In this document: positions 7,956 through 17,104 of the stretch, one piece after another
How the letters are laid out: each line of letters begins with the position of its first letter
Numbering within the stretch: the first letter of the stretch is position 1
NCBI RefSeq assembly: GCF_031458095.1
Contig: NZ_JAVDXU010000001.1
Coordinates: 1,736,001-1,800,000 of the forward strand
DNA from: Pelomonas saccharophila_A
GTDB lineage: Bacteria > Pseudomonadota > Gammaproteobacteria > Burkholderiales > Burkholderiaceae_C
DNA: 64,000 nucleotides
Direction: 5' to 3'
Notes under the pieces: model-generated
Told to the model about the DNA's origin: nothing
What the model saw: only the letters and a program-made list of their open reading frames with translations
Databases searched by the model: none
Translations under genes and position numbers: made by a program

Positions 7956-9785
7956 ATGCGCGCCTGGATCACGCTCGCCCTCGCCTGGACGCTTTGCTCA
8001 TTGGCCACCGCCGACACGCTGCGCCCGCCCCTGCTGCTGACGGCACGCGCCGCCGCCCAGGACCTGTCGGGCCGATGGGCCTATTCCAAGGACCTCTACC
8101 GCACCGGCTTCACCGACATCAACGGCTGGCCCGCCAAGCCGCGCATGCAGCGCTTCCGCGATGTGGACGTGGCCGCAACCGAAGCCAAGGGCGGCGTCGG
8201 CTTCTTCGAGTACGACCTCGACCGCGCGCCGATGCTGGACATCCCCGGCGCCTGGAACTCGGCCCTGCCCGAGCTGCGCTACTACGACGGCCTGATGTGG
8301 TTCCAGCGCCGCTTCGATGCTCCGGTGAAGCCGGGCCGGCGCAGCTTCCTGCGCTTCGAGGCCGTGAACTACCGCAGCACGGTCTTCCTGAACGGCCAGG
8401 AAGTCGGCAGGCATGAGGGCGGCTTCACGCCCTTCGTCGTCGAGATCACGCAGGCCCTGCGCGAGACGGGCAACCGCCTCGTCATCGGCGTGGATTCCAA
8501 GCACGATGCCCAGGCCATCCCGGCCGAGATCACCGACTGGGATCTGTATGGCGGCATCACGCGGCCGGTCAAGCTCTTCCAGACGCCGGCCACCTTCATC
8601 GACGACGCGACGCTGCGCCTGACCGACGCCGGCCGGCTGGTGGGCAGCCTGCAGCTCAACGGCGCCCAGTCGGCCAACCAGGCGGTGAGCCTGCGCATCG
8701 CGACGCTGGGCGTCACGCTGCAGGCCCGCACCGATACGAATGGCGAGGCCCGCTTCGATACCGCCGCGCCGGCGGGACTGAAGCGCTGGTCGCCCGAGTC
8801 GCCGACGCTCTACGACGTCGAATTCGAAGCGAGCGGCGACCGCGTGCGCGACCGCATCGGCTTTCGGACCATCGCGGTGCGCGGCAGCGAGATCCTGCTC
8901 AACGGCCAACCCGTCACGCTGCGCGGCATCTCCATCCATGAGGAAGAAGTCGGTCCCAACCCGGCTCGCCGCATCGACGAGGCCGCCGCACGCCGCCTGC
9001 TGACCGAGGTGAAGACTGGCCTGCATGGCAACTATGTGCGCCTGTCCCACTACCCGCACAACGAGACCATGCTGCGCGTGGCCGACGAACTCGGCCTGCT
9101 GGTCTGGAGCGAGATCCCCGTCTACTGGAGCATCGACTGGGACACGCCGGCCGTGCTCGACAGGGCCCGCCGCATGCAGGCCGAGACCATCTACCGCGAC
9201 CGCAACCGTGCGGCGCTGATCCTGTGGAGCATCGGCAATGAAACGCCGGTGGCCGACAACCGCACGCGCTTCCACACGGCGCTCGCGCAGACCGTGCGCG
9301 CGCTGGACCCCAGCCGCCTGGTCAGCGCAGCCCTGCTCGTCGAGCGCCAGGGCGACATCCTCCACATCGCCGACCCATTGCTGCCCCAGCTCGACGTCAT
9401 CGCCGTCAACACCTATGCCGGCTGGTATGGCGACGACACACTGGAGGCGGTGCGCCAGCTGCGCTGGGACGTGCCCAAGGACAAGCCCCTGCTGTTCTCC
9501 GAGTTCGGCGCCGATGCCCTCGCGGGCTTCCGCGACCCGGTGCTGAAACCGAAGTTCTCCGAGGACTACCAGGCCGACTACTACCGCGCGACGCTGGCCA
9601 TGGCCGCCCAGGTGGCGACACTGCGCGGCATGTCGCCGTGGATCCTGAAGGACTTCCGCTCGCCGCGCCGCGAGCATCCGGTCTACCAGAACGGTTGGAA
9701 TCGCAAGGGCCTGATCTCCGAGACCGGCCAGCGCAAGCTCGCGTTTGACGTGCTGGCCGAGCACTACCGGGCGCAGCGGCCATGA
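7956..9785 (+). CDS. Exported glycoside hydrolase family 2 enzyme
   Basis: The protein has 609 residues and an N-terminal signal sequence (hydrophobic segment about 3-18, ending SLATA). A sugar-binding domain, an immunoglobulin-like domain and a catalytic barrel follow. The acid/base is Glu429 in WSIGNET, and the nucleophile is Glu516 in LLFSEFGAD. GH2 holds beta-galactosidases, beta-glucuronidases and relatives. In this RG-I locus, removal of galactose or glucuronic acid from side chains is plausible, but the sugar is not readable. Its stop overlaps the next start (ATGA), so it is co-translated with the GH43 gene. Confidence 0.88.
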   Translation: MRAWITLALAWTLCSLATADTLRPPLLLTARAAAQDLSGRWAYSKDLYRTGFTDINGWPAKPRMQRFRDVDVAATEAKGGVGFFEYDLDRAPMLDIPGAWNSALPELRYYDGLMWFQRRFDAPVKPGRRSFLRFEAVNYRSTVFLNGQEVGRHEGGFTPFVVEITQALRETGNRLVIGVDSKHDAQAIPAEITDWDLYGGITRPVKLFQTPATFIDDATLRLTDAGRLVGSLQLNGAQSANQAVSLRIATLGVTLQARTDTNGEARFDTAAPAGLKRWSPESPTLYDVEFEASGDRVRDRIGFRTIAVRGSEILLNGQPVTLRGISIHEEEVGPNPARRIDEAAARRLLTEVKTGLHGNYVRLSHYPHNETMLRVADELGLLVWSEIPVYWSIDWDTPAVLDRARRMQAETIYRDRNRAALILWSIGNETPVADNRTRFHTALAQTVRALDPSRLVSAALLVERQGDILHIADPLLPQLDVIAVNTYAGWYGDDTLEAVRQLRWDVPKDKPLLFSEFGADALAGFRDPVLKPKFSEDYQADYYRATLAMAAQVATLRGMSPWILKDFRSPRREHPVYQNGWNRKGLISETGQRKLAFDVLAEHYRAQRP

Positions 9786-10792
9786 CGTCCCGCCGCCTGC
9801 TGCTGGCCGGTGCCAGCGCCGCCCTGCTGGGCGCGGCCCTGCCCTCACGAGCCCAGTCCGCCTGGCCCAATCCCCTGATCCCCCAGCGCGCCGACCCGCA
9901 GATCCTGCGCCACGGCGAGTGGTACTACCTGATGGCCACGGTGCCCGAATACGACCGCCTCGAGTTGCGCCGCGCACGCAGCATCACCGGCCTTGCGACG
10001 GCTGAGCCGAGGGTGGTCTGGCGCATGCACGACAGCGGTCCCATGAGCCGCCATATCTGGGCGCCGGAGCTGCATTTCCTCGATGGCCGCTGGTTCATCT
10101 ATTTCAGTGCCGGCGAAGCCAGGGAACCCTGGAAGATCCGCCTGTGGGCACTGGAGAACGCCTCGCCCGACCCCATGCAGGGCGAATGGCGGGAGCGCGG
10201 CCGGATCAAGACCCGGTGGGAGACGTTCACGCTGGACGCCACCGTCTTCGAGCACCGCGGCCAGCGCTATATGGCCTGGGCCCAGACCGACCCGGCGCAG
10301 AAGAACCACAGCACCGACATCTATCTGTCTCGCATGGCCAGCCCCACGGCGCTGGAAGGGCCGCAGCTGAGGCTGAGCCGGCCCGAGTACGCCTGGGAAA
10401 AGGTGCGCCACAGGGTCAACGAGGCGCCCACCGTGCTGATCCACGGTGGCCGCGTCTTCATCAGCTACTCCGCGGCCGGCACCGGCGCCGAGTACTGCCT
10501 GGGCCTGCTTTGGGCCGACGAGAACGCCGACCTGCTCGATGCCGGGTCCTGGCGCAAGTCCCCCGGCCCCGTCTTCGTCAGCAGCCCCGAGAACGGCATC
10601 TATGGCCCGGGCCACAACAGCTTCATCACCGAGCCCGATGGCCAGGTGCTCACTATCTTCCATGCCCGCAACTACCGCGACATCGTCGGCGACCCGCTGA
10701 AGGACACGGGCCGCGCCACGCGTGTGCAGCCGCTCAACTTCACGGCTGACGGCATGCCCGACTTCGGCCTGCCGCTGAAGGAAAAACCGTGA
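9782..10792 (+). CDS. Exported GH43 family glycosidase
   Basis: A 336-residue five-bladed beta-propeller of family GH43. It begins with a twin-arginine-like leader, MTSRRLLLAGASAALLGAAL, cleaved probably after SRA. The acidic triad is visible: base Asp38 (ADPQIL), Asp152 (LDATVF) and acid Glu214 (VNEAPTV). GH43 members are mostly alpha-L-arabinofuranosidases, arabinanases, xylosidases or exo-galactanases. Here it probably works on RG-I side chains. The start overlaps the GH2 stop, and its own stop overlaps the esterase start (GTGA), so three genes form a coupled tail of the rha operon. Confidence 0.88.
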   Translation: MTSRRLLLAGASAALLGAALPSRAQSAWPNPLIPQRADPQILRHGEWYYLMATVPEYDRLELRRARSITGLATAEPRVVWRMHDSGPMSRHIWAPELHFLDGRWFIYFSAGEAREPWKIRLWALENASPDPMQGEWRERGRIKTRWETFTLDATVFEHRGQRYMAWAQTDPAQKNHSTDIYLSRMASPTALEGPQLRLSRPEYAWEKVRHRVNEAPTVLIHGGRVFISYSAAGTGAEYCLGLLWADENADLLDAGSWRKSPGPVFVSSPENGIYGPGHNSFITEPDGQVLTIFHARNYRDIVGDPLKDTGRATRVQPLNFTADGMPDFGLPLKEKP

Positions 10793-11568
10793 CCGTCATT
10801 GCCCTCTCGGCCGGTGCGCCCAATGTCTTCGACGGTGAATCGCCTGACCGCATCTGCCGCCACCCCACGCGCGCGGAGCTCCACGCATTCCTGGCGCCCA
10901 CGCCGGCCCGCGGCCGTGCCCTGGTCTACGCGGGTGGTGGCTATCTGCAGCTGATGCATGACAAGGAAGGCGTCGAGATCGCGCAATGGCTGAACACGCT
11001 GGAGCTGGATGCCTATGTGCTGGTGCACCGCCTGCCCGGCCAGAACGGCCAGCCCTTTGACATCGCCCTGCGGGACGGCCTGCTGGCCCTCGACCACCTC
11101 GCCAGCCTGCCGCCGCTGCCGCTGCTGCACGTGGGCCTGTCCTCGGGCGGGCATCTGGCGGGCGTGATGGCCTGCCAGCGTGAGTGCGCGGGCGCTGTCA
11201 TGGCCTACGCGCCCATCAACGCCAACCACCGCGACCACAAATTCCCGCCCGGCAAGCCCGACTTCGCGCCGCCCGAGAAGCAGGCCTTCTACGACGCCTG
11301 GCCCATAGGCATCGCCAGCGAACCCCATGGCCTGCCGCGCTGCCCGGTCTTCCTGGCTTATGCCCTGCATGACGCCATCGTGCCCATCGCCCACGCCCTC
11401 CATCTGATCGCCGCGGCCCAGCAGCACAGGCTGGACGTCGAGGCCCATGTCTTCCCGCAGGCCGAGCACGGTTTCGCGCTGCGCGGGCTGGGCGGCACCC
11501 AGCAGCAATGGCCGGCCCTGGCGGCCCGCTGGATGGCCGAAAAACTGGACGGCCCAAACTTCGCCTAA
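10789..11568 (+). CDS. Alpha/beta hydrolase, probable carbohydrate acetylesterase
   Basis: A 259-residue alpha/beta hydrolase with nucleophile elbow GLSSG (Ser118), acid Asp195 in LHDAIVP and His227 in AEHGF. An early VYAGGGYLQ loop resembles the oxyanion-hole loop of the BD-FAE/xylan-esterase-like group. It has no signal peptide, so it should act in the cytoplasm, for example removing acetyl groups from imported pectin oligomers. The start is GTG 10789, overlapping the GH43 stop by four bases. It is the last gene of the rhaD operon. The substrate is inferred from context only. Confidence 0.75.
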   Translation: MTVIALSAGAPNVFDGESPDRICRHPTRAELHAFLAPTPARGRALVYAGGGYLQLMHDKEGVEIAQWLNTLELDAYVLVHRLPGQNGQPFDIALRDGLLALDHLASLPPLPLLHVGLSSGGHLAGVMACQRECAGAVMAYAPINANHRDHKFPPGKPDFAPPEKQAFYDAWPIGIASEPHGLPRCPVFLAYALHDAIVPIAHALHLIAAAQQHRLDVEAHVFPQAEHGFALRGLGGTQQQWPALAARWMAEKLDGPNFA

Positions 11569-11600
11569 CCTTGCGCGCTTGTTGGGGCCACGAAGCAAGC

Positions 11601-12461
11601 ATGCTGCAAGAGATCAATACCTGGGCTGACTACCGTTCGAAGCTGCGCGAATTCGACGCCGTGCTCGAGCATGGCAGGGCGGCGGCCGTGACCCTGGGCG
11701 GCCTGTCGGCGGCTTCTCCGCAGGTCAGCTACGGCCAGCAGATCTTCCTCAAGCTGCTGGCCCACTGCAGCGCCTTGCGCCGGCTGGCGCCTGATCCCAC
11801 CCAGCCGCCGCCGCGCGAGCTGTCCGACCTGCCCTCCATGTGTGCCCTGGCGCGCTGCGTCATCGAGGCCCACGACGCCTTCGAATACATCGCGGGTCAT
11901 GCGGTGACGGAGTCCGAGCGGGGCTTTCGCATCCGGCTCTGGGAGCTGCACGACGCCACGCGCCGCCTGAAGATCCTCGGCGGCACGGCTTCGGCGAACC
12001 CGGCCGTTGCCACCATCCTGGCCGATGCGGCACGCCTGCAGCTCGCGCTGGAAGCGCACGAGTACATGGCCTCGCTGCCAGCCGTGCCGCAGGCGGAGCT
12101 GCGGTTGCGGCTGCGGCGCAGCGATCCGCCGGATTTCCACCTGACCCGGCGCCAGCGCTGCGCCCTGAGCGGCATGGACGCCGACTGGCACAAGGCGGTC
12201 ACCATGCAACTCTCCCTGAACATGCTCACCCTGCCGTTCTCCGTCCAGCAGTCGTCACAGTTCCAGGCCGGCACGCCCGAGGCGCTGCGCCTGATGGCCA
12301 TGCCGCTGCTCTTCGCCCTGCCCTTCCTCGCTCGCGTCATCCAGTCCATGGACCAGCTGATTCCCGGCAAGATTCCCCGGCCACCGAGCCGGACGGCCCG
12401 CACCATGGCGCTGTGGCGCAGGGTGGGCGAGCAGGACGAACAGGCGGGCGATCCGCGCTAA
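11601..12461 (+). CDS. Uncharacterised helical protein
   Basis: The protein has 286 residues and I do not recognise the family. It is rich in Ala, Leu and Arg, looks almost entirely helical, and has no signal peptide or clear membrane span apart from a mildly hydrophobic stretch near residues 228-250. The end is Pro/Arg-rich and charged. The start ATG 11601 is the first in-frame ATG after the esterase gene, with no strong ribosome site. It lies 32 bases after the sugar operon on the same strand and could be read through, but nothing links it to polysaccharide use. Confidence 0.55.
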   Translation: MLQEINTWADYRSKLREFDAVLEHGRAAAVTLGGLSAASPQVSYGQQIFLKLLAHCSALRRLAPDPTQPPPRELSDLPSMCALARCVIEAHDAFEYIAGHAVTESERGFRIRLWELHDATRRLKILGGTASANPAVATILADAARLQLALEAHEYMASLPAVPQAELRLRLRRSDPPDFHLTRRQRCALSGMDADWHKAVTMQLSLNMLTLPFSVQQSSQFQAGTPEALRLMAMPLLFALPFLARVIQSMDQLIPGKIPRPPSRTARTMALWRRVGEQDEQAGDPR

Positions 12462-12525
12462 GCGTGCGGCAGGCGGCCACCGGCCGGCGAGAAGTTCTCC
12501 CAGGGCAGGTCCTGGAAGACCACCA

Positions 12526-12621
12526 TCAGGTTCTCGGCGTCCAGGCCAGCATGCGCGGGCGCACCTCGGCCGGGTAGGCGTCGAAGCGCGCCTGGACATC
12601 CGGGTTGCGGATGGGTGTCAT
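12526..12621 (-). pseudogene. Remnant of a DUF1801-like gene
   Basis: Thirty-one codons begin at ATG 12621, overlapping the stop of the GFA gene by four bases (ATGA). That is typical of a formerly intact downstream operon member. The readable part, with DVQARFDAYPAEVRPRMLA, resembles the N-terminus of DUF1801 (YdhG-like) proteins. The frame then breaks and stops at 12526-12528. Another frame continues with LPWENFSPAGGRLPHA to a TAG near 12460, suggesting a second fragment or an internal deletion. The family call rests on a short match. Confidence 0.35.
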
Positions 12622-13025
12622 GCCTCGCCGGGCGGCGCGTACTGCTCGATGACCTGCTGCTCGGTCAGCATGGGCGTCGGGTTGGCGAAGTCGTAATAGG
12701 CCGGCTTCTTGTCGACATAGATCTGGCTGGCCAGCTCGAAGTCCTGGCTGTCGAAGACGCCGGCCGGCACGAAATACTCGCCGGTGGCCAGCAGCTTGTA
12801 GAACAGATGCGTGCCGCAGCGCTTGCAGAAGGCACGTTCGGCCCATTCGGACGAGGCATAGACGCCGATGTGCTCCTGGTTCTCGAACTGCACCTCGGTC
12901 CCGCAGTGCACGGCCAGCAGCGGGCCACCGCCCCAGCGCCGGCAGAAGCCGCAATGACACACACCGATCTCGCGGGCCGCGGGCGAGGTGAAGCGGACGG
13001 CGCCGCACAGGCAGTGGGCTTGCAT
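12618..13025 (-). CDS. GFA family protein (glutathione-dependent formaldehyde-activating-like, Mss4 fold)
   Basis: A 135-residue zinc-binding GFA domain. The cysteine pairs CLCG, CHCGFC and CKRC fit the metal sites, and CGTHLFYKL and the C-terminal PTPMLTEQ are family features. GFA members were named after a glutathione/formaldehyde enzyme, but most are of unknown substrate. I take ATG 13025 because GGAG lies nine bases upstream; an ATG at 13040 would add five residues. It is not obviously tied to the sugar locus. Confidence 0.75.
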   Translation of the reverse strand: MQAHCLCGAVRFTSPAAREIGVCHCGFCRRWGGGPLLAVHCGTEVQFENQEHIGVYASSEWAERAFCKRCGTHLFYKLLATGEYFVPAGVFDSQDFELASQIYVDKKPAYYDFANPTPMLTEQQVIEQYAPPGEA

Positions 13026-13212
13026 TTCTCGACTCTCCATTCGCAGCAGACCGCCCTCGGGTCGGCCAGAACGCGCGCATTGTTGCTCGAGGCTGCGGCA
13101 GCCGCAGCGTCAGGGCGAGCCGCTACCCGCCCTAGCGGACAGAGCTGGACAACACCGGCGCGAGCCGCTCGGTGCTCGCTCCGTCAGCCGCCAAGGCGGG
13201 TCATGATCCGTC

Positions 13213-13698
13213 CTAGCGGCAAGTCGCCACGAGCGCGCGCCGCACCACCTTGCCAAGCGACGCGCCACGCTCGTCGAAAGCTTCCATCAGTACCTGTCCG
13301 CCGAACTTGTCCATCTTGCCGACGAGATCGAAGGTCTTGATGCGCCGCACGTCGGCCGGTGCGAAAGGCAGCTTGATCAGGTCGCGAGTCGAGGGGGCCT
13401 CGCTCAGCCTGTGCAGGTGCACCAGCGAGCGTTCGGCGCTGTTGAACTGCTTGAACTCGCTGCCGTAGGCATCGACCGCGAAGTTCAGGCCGGGGCGGAT
13501 GGTTTCATCGACCGGCAGCATGCCCGCATGGGTGGTGCGGCCGTTGACGACGGCGTCGAAGCGGCCCTCCAGCGCAGCCGGCTTGATCTCGACCGTCATG
13601 CTGCCTTGCCCGAAGGCGGAGAAATCCGCAACGCAGCTGATATCGGCGTGAGCGGCGGTGGTCAGCAGGCTCAGGGCCAGGGCGGAAGCTGCTTTCAT
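13213..13698 (-). CDS. Small exported protein of unknown function
   Basis: A 161-residue protein with a clear signal peptide (MKAASALALSLLTTAAHA, then DISC). The mature part holds two cysteines, one at the start (ISC) and one near the C-terminus (ATCR), that could form a disulfide. No family is recognised. A GTG at 13707 would overlap the upstream GH43 stop by four bases, the junction style used through this operon. Either start makes it the last gene of the TonB-receptor/PL11 operon. A periplasmic role in oligosaccharide handling is possible but unsupported by motif. Confidence 0.6.
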   Translation of the reverse strand: MKAASALALSLLTTAAHADISCVADFSAFGQGSMTVEIKPAALEGRFDAVVNGRTTHAGMLPVDETIRPGLNFAVDAYGSEFKQFNSAERSLVHLHRLSEAPSTRDLIKLPFAPADVRRIKTFDLVGKMDKFGGQVLMEAFDERGASLGKVVRRALVATCR

Positions 13699-13703
13699 GG
13701 CTA

Positions 13704-14696
13704 TCACTTTGTCACGCCCGCAGGCGTGCCAGGTATTGTCCGACGGGGAAAATCACCCACGCCTTGCTGGGTCCGCTCGACCTTGCGAATCGTGCCGTCC
13801 TCGTTGAAGTAGAGATACTCGGCCGCCACATGGCGCTGCTTCCTGGCGCAGGCCGCGCCAGGGACGTCCAGCCAGCGGTGATAGAACAAGACCCACTGCC
13901 CCTGGTACTGCACGATGGAGTGGTGGTTGTTGCCACCCTCGGCGTCCATGATGACGCCGCGGTAGGTCCACGGTCCCTTGGGCGCCGTGGCCGTGTAATA
14001 GGTCAGGATGCGGTTGTGCTCGGGCATCGTGAAGTAGTACAGGCCGCCGCGCTTGAACACCCACGGGCCTTCCATCGGTGGCTCATAGCCGCCCATGTCC
14101 ATCTTCTGCAGCTCGCCCTTGAGGCTGCGCATGTCGTCGGCCATCTCGGCGACCAGGTAGTTGACGCCCGAGGTGCGGCTGTAGAGATAGGCGCGGCCGT
14201 CGTCGTCGACGAACAGCACCGGGTCGTTGGCATAGGGCTTGCGCCACAGCGGCGCGCCGATCATGTCCTTGAAGGGGCCGGCGGGCGAGTCGCTTTCGGC
14301 GATGCCTATGCCCATCCACTTGGTGCTGTTCTTGGGGTTCTGGCGGTCCTTGATGCCATTGCCCGCGGGAAAGACGAGGTAGTACTTGCCGTTCTTGTAG
14401 GCCGCGTCGGGCGCCCAGGCGTAGTCGTCGGCCCACTTCAAGTCCCGCACCGACAGCACGGCGCCGTGGTTGGTCCAGTTGACCAGGTCGCTGGACGAGA
14501 AGGCGACCCAGTCCTTCATGTGGAAGTCGGCCTGGCACTCCTCGTCGTGCGAGGTGTAGAGCCACATCCTGCCGTCGGGCCAGACATGGCCGGAGGGGTC
14601 GGCGGTGCGCAGGTCCTTGCCGAGGGCGAGCGGGTTCTGGGCCTGGGCGAGCGGCGCTGCCAGCAGAGCGACAAGAGCAAGCGAGGCGAGCTTCAT
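13704..14696 (-). CDS. Exported GH43 family glycosidase
   Basis: A 330-residue GH43 propeller with signal peptide (MKLASLALVALLAAPLAQA). The triad fits Asp33 (TADPSGH), Asp158 (NDPVLF) and Glu209 (MEGPWVF). YAWAPDAAYKNGKYYLVFPA and NNHHSIV are characteristic inner-blade segments. It probably removes arabinose or galactose units from RG-I side chains in the periplasm or outside. It differs clearly from the other GH43 at 9.8 kb. The start overlaps the GH115 stop (ATGA). Confidence 0.88.
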   Translation of the reverse strand: MKLASLALVALLAAPLAQAQNPLALGKDLRTADPSGHVWPDGRMWLYTSHDEECQADFHMKDWVAFSSSDLVNWTNHGAVLSVRDLKWADDYAWAPDAAYKNGKYYLVFPAGNGIKDRQNPKNSTKWMGIGIAESDSPAGPFKDMIGAPLWRKPYANDPVLFVDDDGRAYLYSRTSGVNYLVAEMADDMRSLKGELQKMDMGGYEPPMEGPWVFKRGGLYYFTMPEHNRILTYYTATAPKGPWTYRGVIMDAEGGNNHHSIVQYQGQWVLFYHRWLDVPGAACARKQRHVAAEYLYFNEDGTIRKVERTQQGVGDFPRRTIPGTPAGVTK

Positions 14697-17104
14697 GGAT
14701 TGCCTTTGCAGGCGCCGGGCAGCAGCTCGGCACCATCGAACATCAGATCACGTTGACCGGCCTTCAGGCGCAAGCCCACGGGGCGATCGGGCAGCGTGAG
14801 TGCGGCACCCAGGCGGTTGGCCAGCACGCCCTGGGCCCAGACGGCGTCCTGAGCGCCGCGCGGCCAGCGCAAGGGATAGGTCTGGCCGTCGACGAGCACC
14901 TCGGCCTGCCAGGGCTCATTCGCGGCCTGCGGGTAGTTGGGCAGCACATGGATGCGCAGGCAGCCGGGACCGGCGGCGGGGGCTTCGGCTTGCAAGCCCA
15001 AGGTCGCGCCGGGCTGCAGCGCGCTCAGCACGCCCTCGCCACGGCCGAGGCCGGGGATGCGGCGCCAACCTTCGGAGGCGATGACGCGGAGCATGAGCGG
15101 CGCGTCGGCAGCGACCACGGGCGCGAGATCCGCGGCCGCTTTTGCGAGATCGCTCAATGCATGGTCAGCTCGACCGCCCAGGCCGGCAGCCGGCATGAGC
15201 GGCGCCTGCTGGCGGTAGCTGGTCCACAGGCCGTCGGCCGGCTCCTCGGCCAGGATGCCGGCCCAGCGGCCGCTGTTGTAGCGGGCGGTCAGGGCCTTGA
15301 GTCGGGTGTCGGCCCGCACGGCTTGGGCGGCAAAGGTGCGCGCACCGACCGGGTCGCGCTCCAGCGTCGCGGCGTAGCGCTCCAGCGCGAAGAAGCGCTC
15401 ATTGGCCAGGGCCGAGGCGCGCAGCGGGTACTCGACGAGCTGGAAGAAGGCGGCCTGCTGGGCGACGGCGACGCGCGCGCGCTGAGCATCCAGCTTCGCC
15501 AACAGTTGCGCGAAACGGGTCAGGCGTTCGTTGACCGCGGCGGCAGGCCAGCCGCTGCGCTTGAACTTCTCGCCGGGCAGGTGGAACTGCAGGTGCTCGG
15601 GGCGGCGCTCGAAGTTGACGCGGTAGTAGCCGTCCCAGATGTCCGCGATCTCCGCCGCGCCGAACCACCGCTGCGCCAGTTCGCGCAGGTAGCCGCCCTG
15701 CCCCTGCGCGCGCACGGCGGCGGGATTCCAGGCCAGGTCGAACCAATGGCTGAGGTTGACCTCGTGCGGCTTGATGTCGCCCGCGTTGGCCATCCACAGC
15801 CGCTGCGCGCCGGCGTCGAAGGCGCGGCCCATCTCCTCGGCCACCAGGGCCGGTGGCGTCGTGCTCAGCCACAGATAGGACAGCGGCGCGCCGAGATAGC
15901 TGAGGTGGTAGTAGACGCCCGAGCCCCCTGAGCGTTTGGCTTGAGCCGCGTCGGGGAACTGGCGGATATAGCCGAAGTTGTCGTCAGGCCAGACCAGGGC
16001 CACGTCTTCGGGCAGCGCCAGGCCCGGCAGCAGGGGCAGCACCTCCTTGTAGGGCACGAAGACCTGAGGCAGCGCCGCCGGATCGCCGACGTGTTTCGCC
16101 AGCAGCTCGCGCTGGTCGGCGATCAGCTGGCTCAGCAAGGCCTGCTTTTCGACCGCCGTGCCTCCACCCTGCATGCCCGAGTCGTGGATGCCACGCATGC
16201 CCAGGGTGTAGAGATTGTCGAAGCGGCCGTTCGTTTTCAGCCGCTCGGCCCAGTAGTCGCGCACCAGTTGCGGGTGGGTCGCGTAGTTGTACTGCTCGTG
16301 CGGCGCCTTCCATTCGGCCACGTTGTTGCGCAGCAGCGGCTCGGCGTGGGACGAGCCCATGACGATGCCGTAGAGGTGGGCCAGTTCGGCGTTGCGCGCG
16401 TTGGCGTTGAAGGCGCCCGACACCTGGTGCATGGCCGGCCACAGCGTATTGCCCTTCAGGCGCAGCAGCAGGCGAAAGACCTGCTCGTAGGTCCTGGGGC
16501 CGAGGGTGCCGGCCTCGGGCTCGAAGGTCCGCGAGGCCCAGGGGAAGAGGCCCCAGTCCTCGTCGTTGATGAAGAGGCCGCGGTACTTCACGGCCGGGCC
16601 ATCGTGCAGCGGCGCCTCGAGGCCGAGGTGCAGCGGGCCGCGCCTGAGCGGCGCGACATCGGCCCACCAGTGCCAGGGCGACACGCCCAGGGCCTGGCTC
16701 AGCGTGTAGACGCCGTAGGCCGTGCCGCGGCGATCGGCGCCGGCGACGACAAGGGCCGCCTTCACGCCTGGCGCGGGGTTGCGCAGCAACTCGATGTGGA
16801 AACACTCCCAGCACCCCTGCAGCCGGCTGAGGTCAAGGCCGGCGGCGTCGATGGCGGGGTGATGGCCGGCGGTGCCGACCCAGATCTGCACGGCGCCCTG
16901 GCGGCCGACGCGCAGGCCCAGGCGCTTGAGGTCGTCGGCCAGGTCTTGGGCGACAAAGCGCTCGAGCGGATCAGCGTCCGGTGCCGCGACGATGACGGCG
17001 CCATCCAGCGGCACGCTGCCGGGCCTGGCATGGACGTCGACGGACAGGCCGGCCTGGGCCACGCCCGCGCAACACCACAGCCAGCCCAGCAGCAGCGCGC
17101 GCAT
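14693..17104 (-). CDS. GH115 family alpha-glucuronidase, exported
   Basis: An 803-residue GH115 enzyme with signal peptide (MRALLLGWLWCCAGVAQA). Family segments are YRGLFINDEDWGLFPW, LKGNTLWPAMH, YGIVMGSSHAEPLLRNN, TLGMRGIHDSGM and VWPDDNFGYIRQFP. GH115 enzymes release alpha-1,2-linked (methyl)glucuronic acid, best known from xylan. In a pectin locus the target could be glucuronic acid on RG-I or arabinogalactan side chains. The start at 17104 shares one base with the stop of the upstream gene (TGATG) and the signal peptide confirms it. Confidence 0.9.
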   Translation of the reverse strand: MRALLLGWLWCCAGVAQAGLSVDVHARPGSVPLDGAVIVAAPDADPLERFVAQDLADDLKRLGLRVGRQGAVQIWVGTAGHHPAIDAAGLDLSRLQGCWECFHIELLRNPAPGVKAALVVAGADRRGTAYGVYTLSQALGVSPWHWWADVAPLRRGPLHLGLEAPLHDGPAVKYRGLFINDEDWGLFPWASRTFEPEAGTLGPRTYEQVFRLLLRLKGNTLWPAMHQVSGAFNANARNAELAHLYGIVMGSSHAEPLLRNNVAEWKAPHEQYNYATHPQLVRDYWAERLKTNGRFDNLYTLGMRGIHDSGMQGGGTAVEKQALLSQLIADQRELLAKHVGDPAALPQVFVPYKEVLPLLPGLALPEDVALVWPDDNFGYIRQFPDAAQAKRSGGSGVYYHLSYLGAPLSYLWLSTTPPALVAEEMGRAFDAGAQRLWMANAGDIKPHEVNLSHWFDLAWNPAAVRAQGQGGYLRELAQRWFGAAEIADIWDGYYRVNFERRPEHLQFHLPGEKFKRSGWPAAAVNERLTRFAQLLAKLDAQRARVAVAQQAAFFQLVEYPLRASALANERFFALERYAATLERDPVGARTFAAQAVRADTRLKALTARYNSGRWAGILAEEPADGLWTSYRQQAPLMPAAGLGGRADHALSDLAKAAADLAPVVAADAPLMLRVIASEGWRRIPGLGRGEGVLSALQPGATLGLQAEAPAAGPGCLRIHVLPNYPQAANEPWQAEVLVDGQTYPLRWPRGAQDAVWAQGVLANRLGAALTLPDRPVGLRLKAGQRDLMFDGAELLPGACKGNP

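Noticed and set aside
13041..13212. Repeat-like stretch with two CCTAGCGG copies between the GFA gene and the small exported protein gene
   Set aside because: The repeats are short and imperfect. One 6-bp hairpin (CCGCTA/TAGCGG) is visible, but there is not enough to call an element.
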